In this document: positions 7,566-9,371 of the stretch, in pieces
How positions within the stretch are numbered: position 1 is the first letter of the stretch
Layout of the letters: each line of letters begins with the position of its first letter
NCBI GenBank assembly: GCA_034437755.1
Contig: DAOTTV010000090.1
Coordinates: forward strand, 1-9,371
From: JAUZRW01 sp034437755
Lineage (GTDB): Bacteria; Chloroflexota; Anaerolineae; Aggregatilineales; Phototrophicaceae
Direction of reading: 5' to 3'
DNA length: 9,371 bases
Position numbers and translations under genes: made by a program
Notes under the pieces: model-generated
The model's database searches: none
Told to the model about the DNA's origin: nothing
What the model saw: only the letters and a program-made list of their open reading frames with translations

Positions 7566-9206
7566 TCATTGCAGGCGAATGACGTACAGACTGCCCGGCG
7601 GTAGGGGCGCGTCAAAGGGCATATAATCGCTGAAGCCGCCCGCGCCGTTTAGCTCCGGCACGGCAATCTCGGCATCCGTCGTCCCGTAGACCAACTCGGC
7701 ACTGCTGAACGATGCGAAGGGACTCGCGTCCATGCTCAGCGTGTAGGGGCGCGTCTCGCGATCATCCAGATTCATGACGATCAAGCGCGTCTCGTCAGCC
7801 GTATAGCGCAGATAGCCCCACGCCGCCCGATAATCCGACTCGAGCGCGATCGTCGCGCCGTATTGGAGCGCGGGTTGTGCATTCCGCATATGAATCAGCC
7901 CGCGATAATGCGACAACAGCGAGTCGGGGTCATCGGTCATGCCGGCGACAGTGCGCGCCTGAAAGTCGTCTTGCAGGGCTTGCCACGGTGTCCCTATCGT
8001 GAAGCCGCCCGTCTCCGGCGTATCATCCCAGTGGAACGGACGGCGAATCAGTTCGTCCGGCTTGCCACCCAGCATCCCGATTTCTTCGCCGTAATAGATG
8101 AAGGGCGAGCCGGGGAGCGTCATCAGCAGGTTCGCCGCCACGCGATTCGCCAGCAAGTTATCATCGCCCAGTTGCGTCAGCAGGCGGTCGATGTCGTGGT
8201 TGGTCGTCAGCAGGGCGATTTCATCGGTCTCGTACGTGCGGAGGTTCATCGCCAACTGGCGCTCGATCTCGCGCTTATTGCCCAGTGCCGCCGCGTTGAT
8301 GATGCGCTCGGCGGTTGTGAACTCGAACAGCATGTCGGTCACGTCGTCATCAGCATAGCGACTGACAACCGCCGTTGATGCCAACACCTCGCCGACTGTC
8401 ATCGCGTCCGGCGCGACGCGATGCACGTAATCGCTAAAATCGCGCAGGAAATCGCGGTTTACGGGCGCATCCGCCGTGATCGGGCGGCCATCGACTTCGG
8501 TTTCGATCAAGTAGCGCACCGCATCCAGTCGATAGCCGTCGATGCCCGTCTCTTCGAGCCAGAAGCGTGCAATATCCTGCATCTCGGCGACGACTGCCGG
8601 ATTCTCGTAGTTCAGGTCAGGCATCCCGCTCCAGAATACGCCGTAATAGTAGTCATCGCCGCTTCGATGCCACGCGACATCGCCCCACGGGCCACGATAG
8701 TTGGGGTTCTCGTCGGCGAAGATATACCAATCGCGGAAATCTTCATCGCCGGCGGCGGCGGCTTCAAACCACGGGTGTTCGTCAGCCGTGTGATTCACCA
8801 CCAAGTCCAGCACGATGCGTATCCCGCGCTCGTGGGCGGCATCGACCAAAGCCTGAAAATCTTCCATCGTGCCGTAATCGGGGTCAATGCGCCGATAGTC
8901 GATCGTATCGTAGCCGTGATAACTATCCGCCGCGAAGATCGGCAAGAGCCAGATACCCGTGATGCCCAGATCATCGTCAGTCGTGGGGTCGCCATCGTTC
9001 AGGTAATCCAGCTTTTCGATCACCCCCTGCAAATCACCGATGCCGTCGCCATCACTATCGTAAAAGCTCCGCACGAACATCAAATACCAGACGGTCTCCT
9101 GCCACCATTCGCCATCCGGCGGCGCGTCGTCCTGCGCGATGATCGGCACGCTGACCAGCGTCCCTAGCATGAACAGGGCAAGCATAAATACTGTCATTTT
9201 TCGCAT
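7566..9206 (-). CDS. Secreted alpha-amylase family enzyme (GH13)
   Basis: A 546-residue glycoside hydrolase acting on alpha-glucans outside the cytoplasm. A signal peptide MRKMTVFMLALFMLGTLVSV-PIIA (1-24) probably ends before QDD; no lipobox is present. The TIM barrel carries a calcium loop, DSDGDGIGD (50-58). Region I is DLVVNH (134-139) and region II is GYRLDA (224-229) with nucleophile D228 and R226. Region III is GEV with acid/base E273, and region IV is TNHD (335-338) with D338. The extra region V, MPDLN (195-199), points to the group between oligo-1,6-glucosidases and neopullulanases. A C-terminal beta domain starts near 455 and ends GSLYVIRLQ. All catalytic residues are present. An upstream in-frame GTG exists at 9215, but GAGGTGG (9212-9218) sits 5 bases before ATG 9206 and overlaps that GTG, so I chose ATG. 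The exact substrate (starch, maltodextrin, pullulan) cannot be decided here. Confidence 0.93.
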   Translation of the reverse strand: MRKMTVFMLALFMLGTLVSVPIIAQDDAPPDGEWWQETVWYLMFVRSFYDSDGDGIGDLQGVIEKLDYLNDGDPTTDDDLGITGIWLLPIFAADSYHGYDTIDYRRIDPDYGTMEDFQALVDAAHERGIRIVLDLVVNHTADEHPWFEAAAAGDEDFRDWYIFADENPNYRGPWGDVAWHRSGDDYYYGVFWSGMPDLNYENPAVVAEMQDIARFWLEETGIDGYRLDAVRYLIETEVDGRPITADAPVNRDFLRDFSDYVHRVAPDAMTVGEVLASTAVVSRYADDDVTDMLFEFTTAERIINAAALGNKREIERQLAMNLRTYETDEIALLTTNHDIDRLLTQLGDDNLLANRVAANLLMTLPGSPFIYYGEEIGMLGGKPDELIRRPFHWDDTPETGGFTIGTPWQALQDDFQARTVAGMTDDPDSLLSHYRGLIHMRNAQPALQYGATIALESDYRAAWGYLRYTADETRLIVMNLDDRETRPYTLSMDASPFASFSSAELVYGTTDAEIAVPELNGAGGFSDYMPFDAPLPPGSLYVIRLQ

Positions 9207-9211
9207 CAAAT

Positions 9212-9218
9212 CCACCTC
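9212..9218 (-). promoter_or_regulatory. Shine-Dalgarno fixing the amylase start
   Basis: GAGGTGG on the minus strand is a near-perfect ribosome-binding site 5 bases before ATG 9204-9206. The alternative GTG start (9213-9215) lies inside this site, so it is unlikely to be used. Confidence 0.75.
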
Positions 9219-9250
9219 AAAAAATTATTTCACTCAATCTACTACATGAC

Positions 9251-9276
9251 CATAAAAGTTCGCTCTTATGTCGAAC
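9251..9276 (-). promoter_or_regulatory. Overlapping palindromes in the amylase leader or promoter
   Basis: On the minus strand CATAAGAG/CUUUUAUG pairs over a CGAA tetraloop (9270 to 9251; 8 bp with one G-U). An overlapping inverted repeat GTTCG/CGAAC (9276-9272 and 9262-9258) is centred a few bases away. The site is 45 bases upstream of the amylase ATG. It could be an operator or an RNA hairpin. I could not place a convincing -35/-10 pair around it. Confidence 0.3.
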
Positions 9277-9291
9277 GTGTGCAATAGTCAT

Positions 9292-9345
9292 TTAGGGCTT
9301 TGCCCTAAGACCCATGAGCTTTTTCAAAAGCTCAATCAAAACTTT
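9292..9345 (+). repeat. Two-hairpin intergenic repeat, copy 3
   Basis: Hairpin A (9292-9308) is TTAGGGC/GCCCTAA over TTT. The spacer is GACCCA (9309-9314). Hairpin B (9315-9334) is TGAGCTTTT/AAAAGCTCA over a TC loop, followed by the tail ATCAAAACTTT (9335-9345). It aligns without gaps to the reverse complement of 30-83 in all four parts. It lies upstream of the amylase gene, so it is not that gene's terminator; it might end a transcript entering from the right, beyond the window. Confidence 0.7.
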
Positions 9346-9371
9346 CACAGCTTGCTTTTTTCAACGCAATT

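Noticed and set aside
8421..9167. 248-residue open frame antisense to the amylase gene
   Set aside because: Val/Ile/Ala-rich shadow of the amylase barrel coding strand, with no domain and no upstream signals.
9207..9215. GTG start of the amylase at 9215
   Set aside because: The GTG is part of the Shine-Dalgarno GAGGTGG for the ATG at 9206.

Overview
The window is most likely a chromosomal stretch from a free-living bacterium, probably Chloroflexota (Anaerolineae-like). This is an inference from three things: the style of the seven-iron ferredoxin, the mix of a YfbK-like von Willebrand protein with GAF-type kinases and ABC-F ATPases, and GC-rich genes separated by AT-rich intergenic DNA full of short hairpins. 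No rRNA, tRNA, CRISPR array, transposase or phage gene is visible. Cyanobacteria are a less likely alternative, considered because GCGATCGC octamers occur.

Layout. Positions 1-176 hold a hairpin repeat (copy 1) and a good intrinsic terminator for the leftward ferredoxin gene at 177-530. Positions 531-939 are a 409-base divergent intergenic region with an expanded copy of the same repeat family (copy 2) and a plausible promoter for the rightward pair nth-like (940-1635) and GAF-GAF histidine kinase (1679-3541). A leftward membrane-anchored VWA protein (3582-5465) converges on the kinase. A divergent promoter region (5466-5657) leads to a rightward ABC-F ATPase (5658-7556). That gene meets, after 9 bases, a leftward secreted GH13 alpha-amylase-family enzyme (7566-9206). 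The last 165 bases hold the amylase leader, a palindrome and repeat copy 3.

The six genes look like independent housekeeping or accessory functions: electron transfer, base excision repair, signal transduction, an envelope VWA protein, ribosome-associated ATPase activity and extracellular starch breakdown. Only nth-like and the kinase look co-transcribed. Two start codons are moved inward from the longest open frame (VWA to 5465, amylase to 9206) because good Shine-Dalgarno sequences lie just upstream of the inner ATGs.

I do not see an obvious new multi-gene system. The most interesting signal is non-coding: a 54-base element in two gap-free copies (30-83 reversed and 9292-9345). Eight of its 16 stem base pairs differ between copies, and every change is compensated. 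A longer relative lies at 688-815, between two divergent genes, where it cannot terminate either of them.
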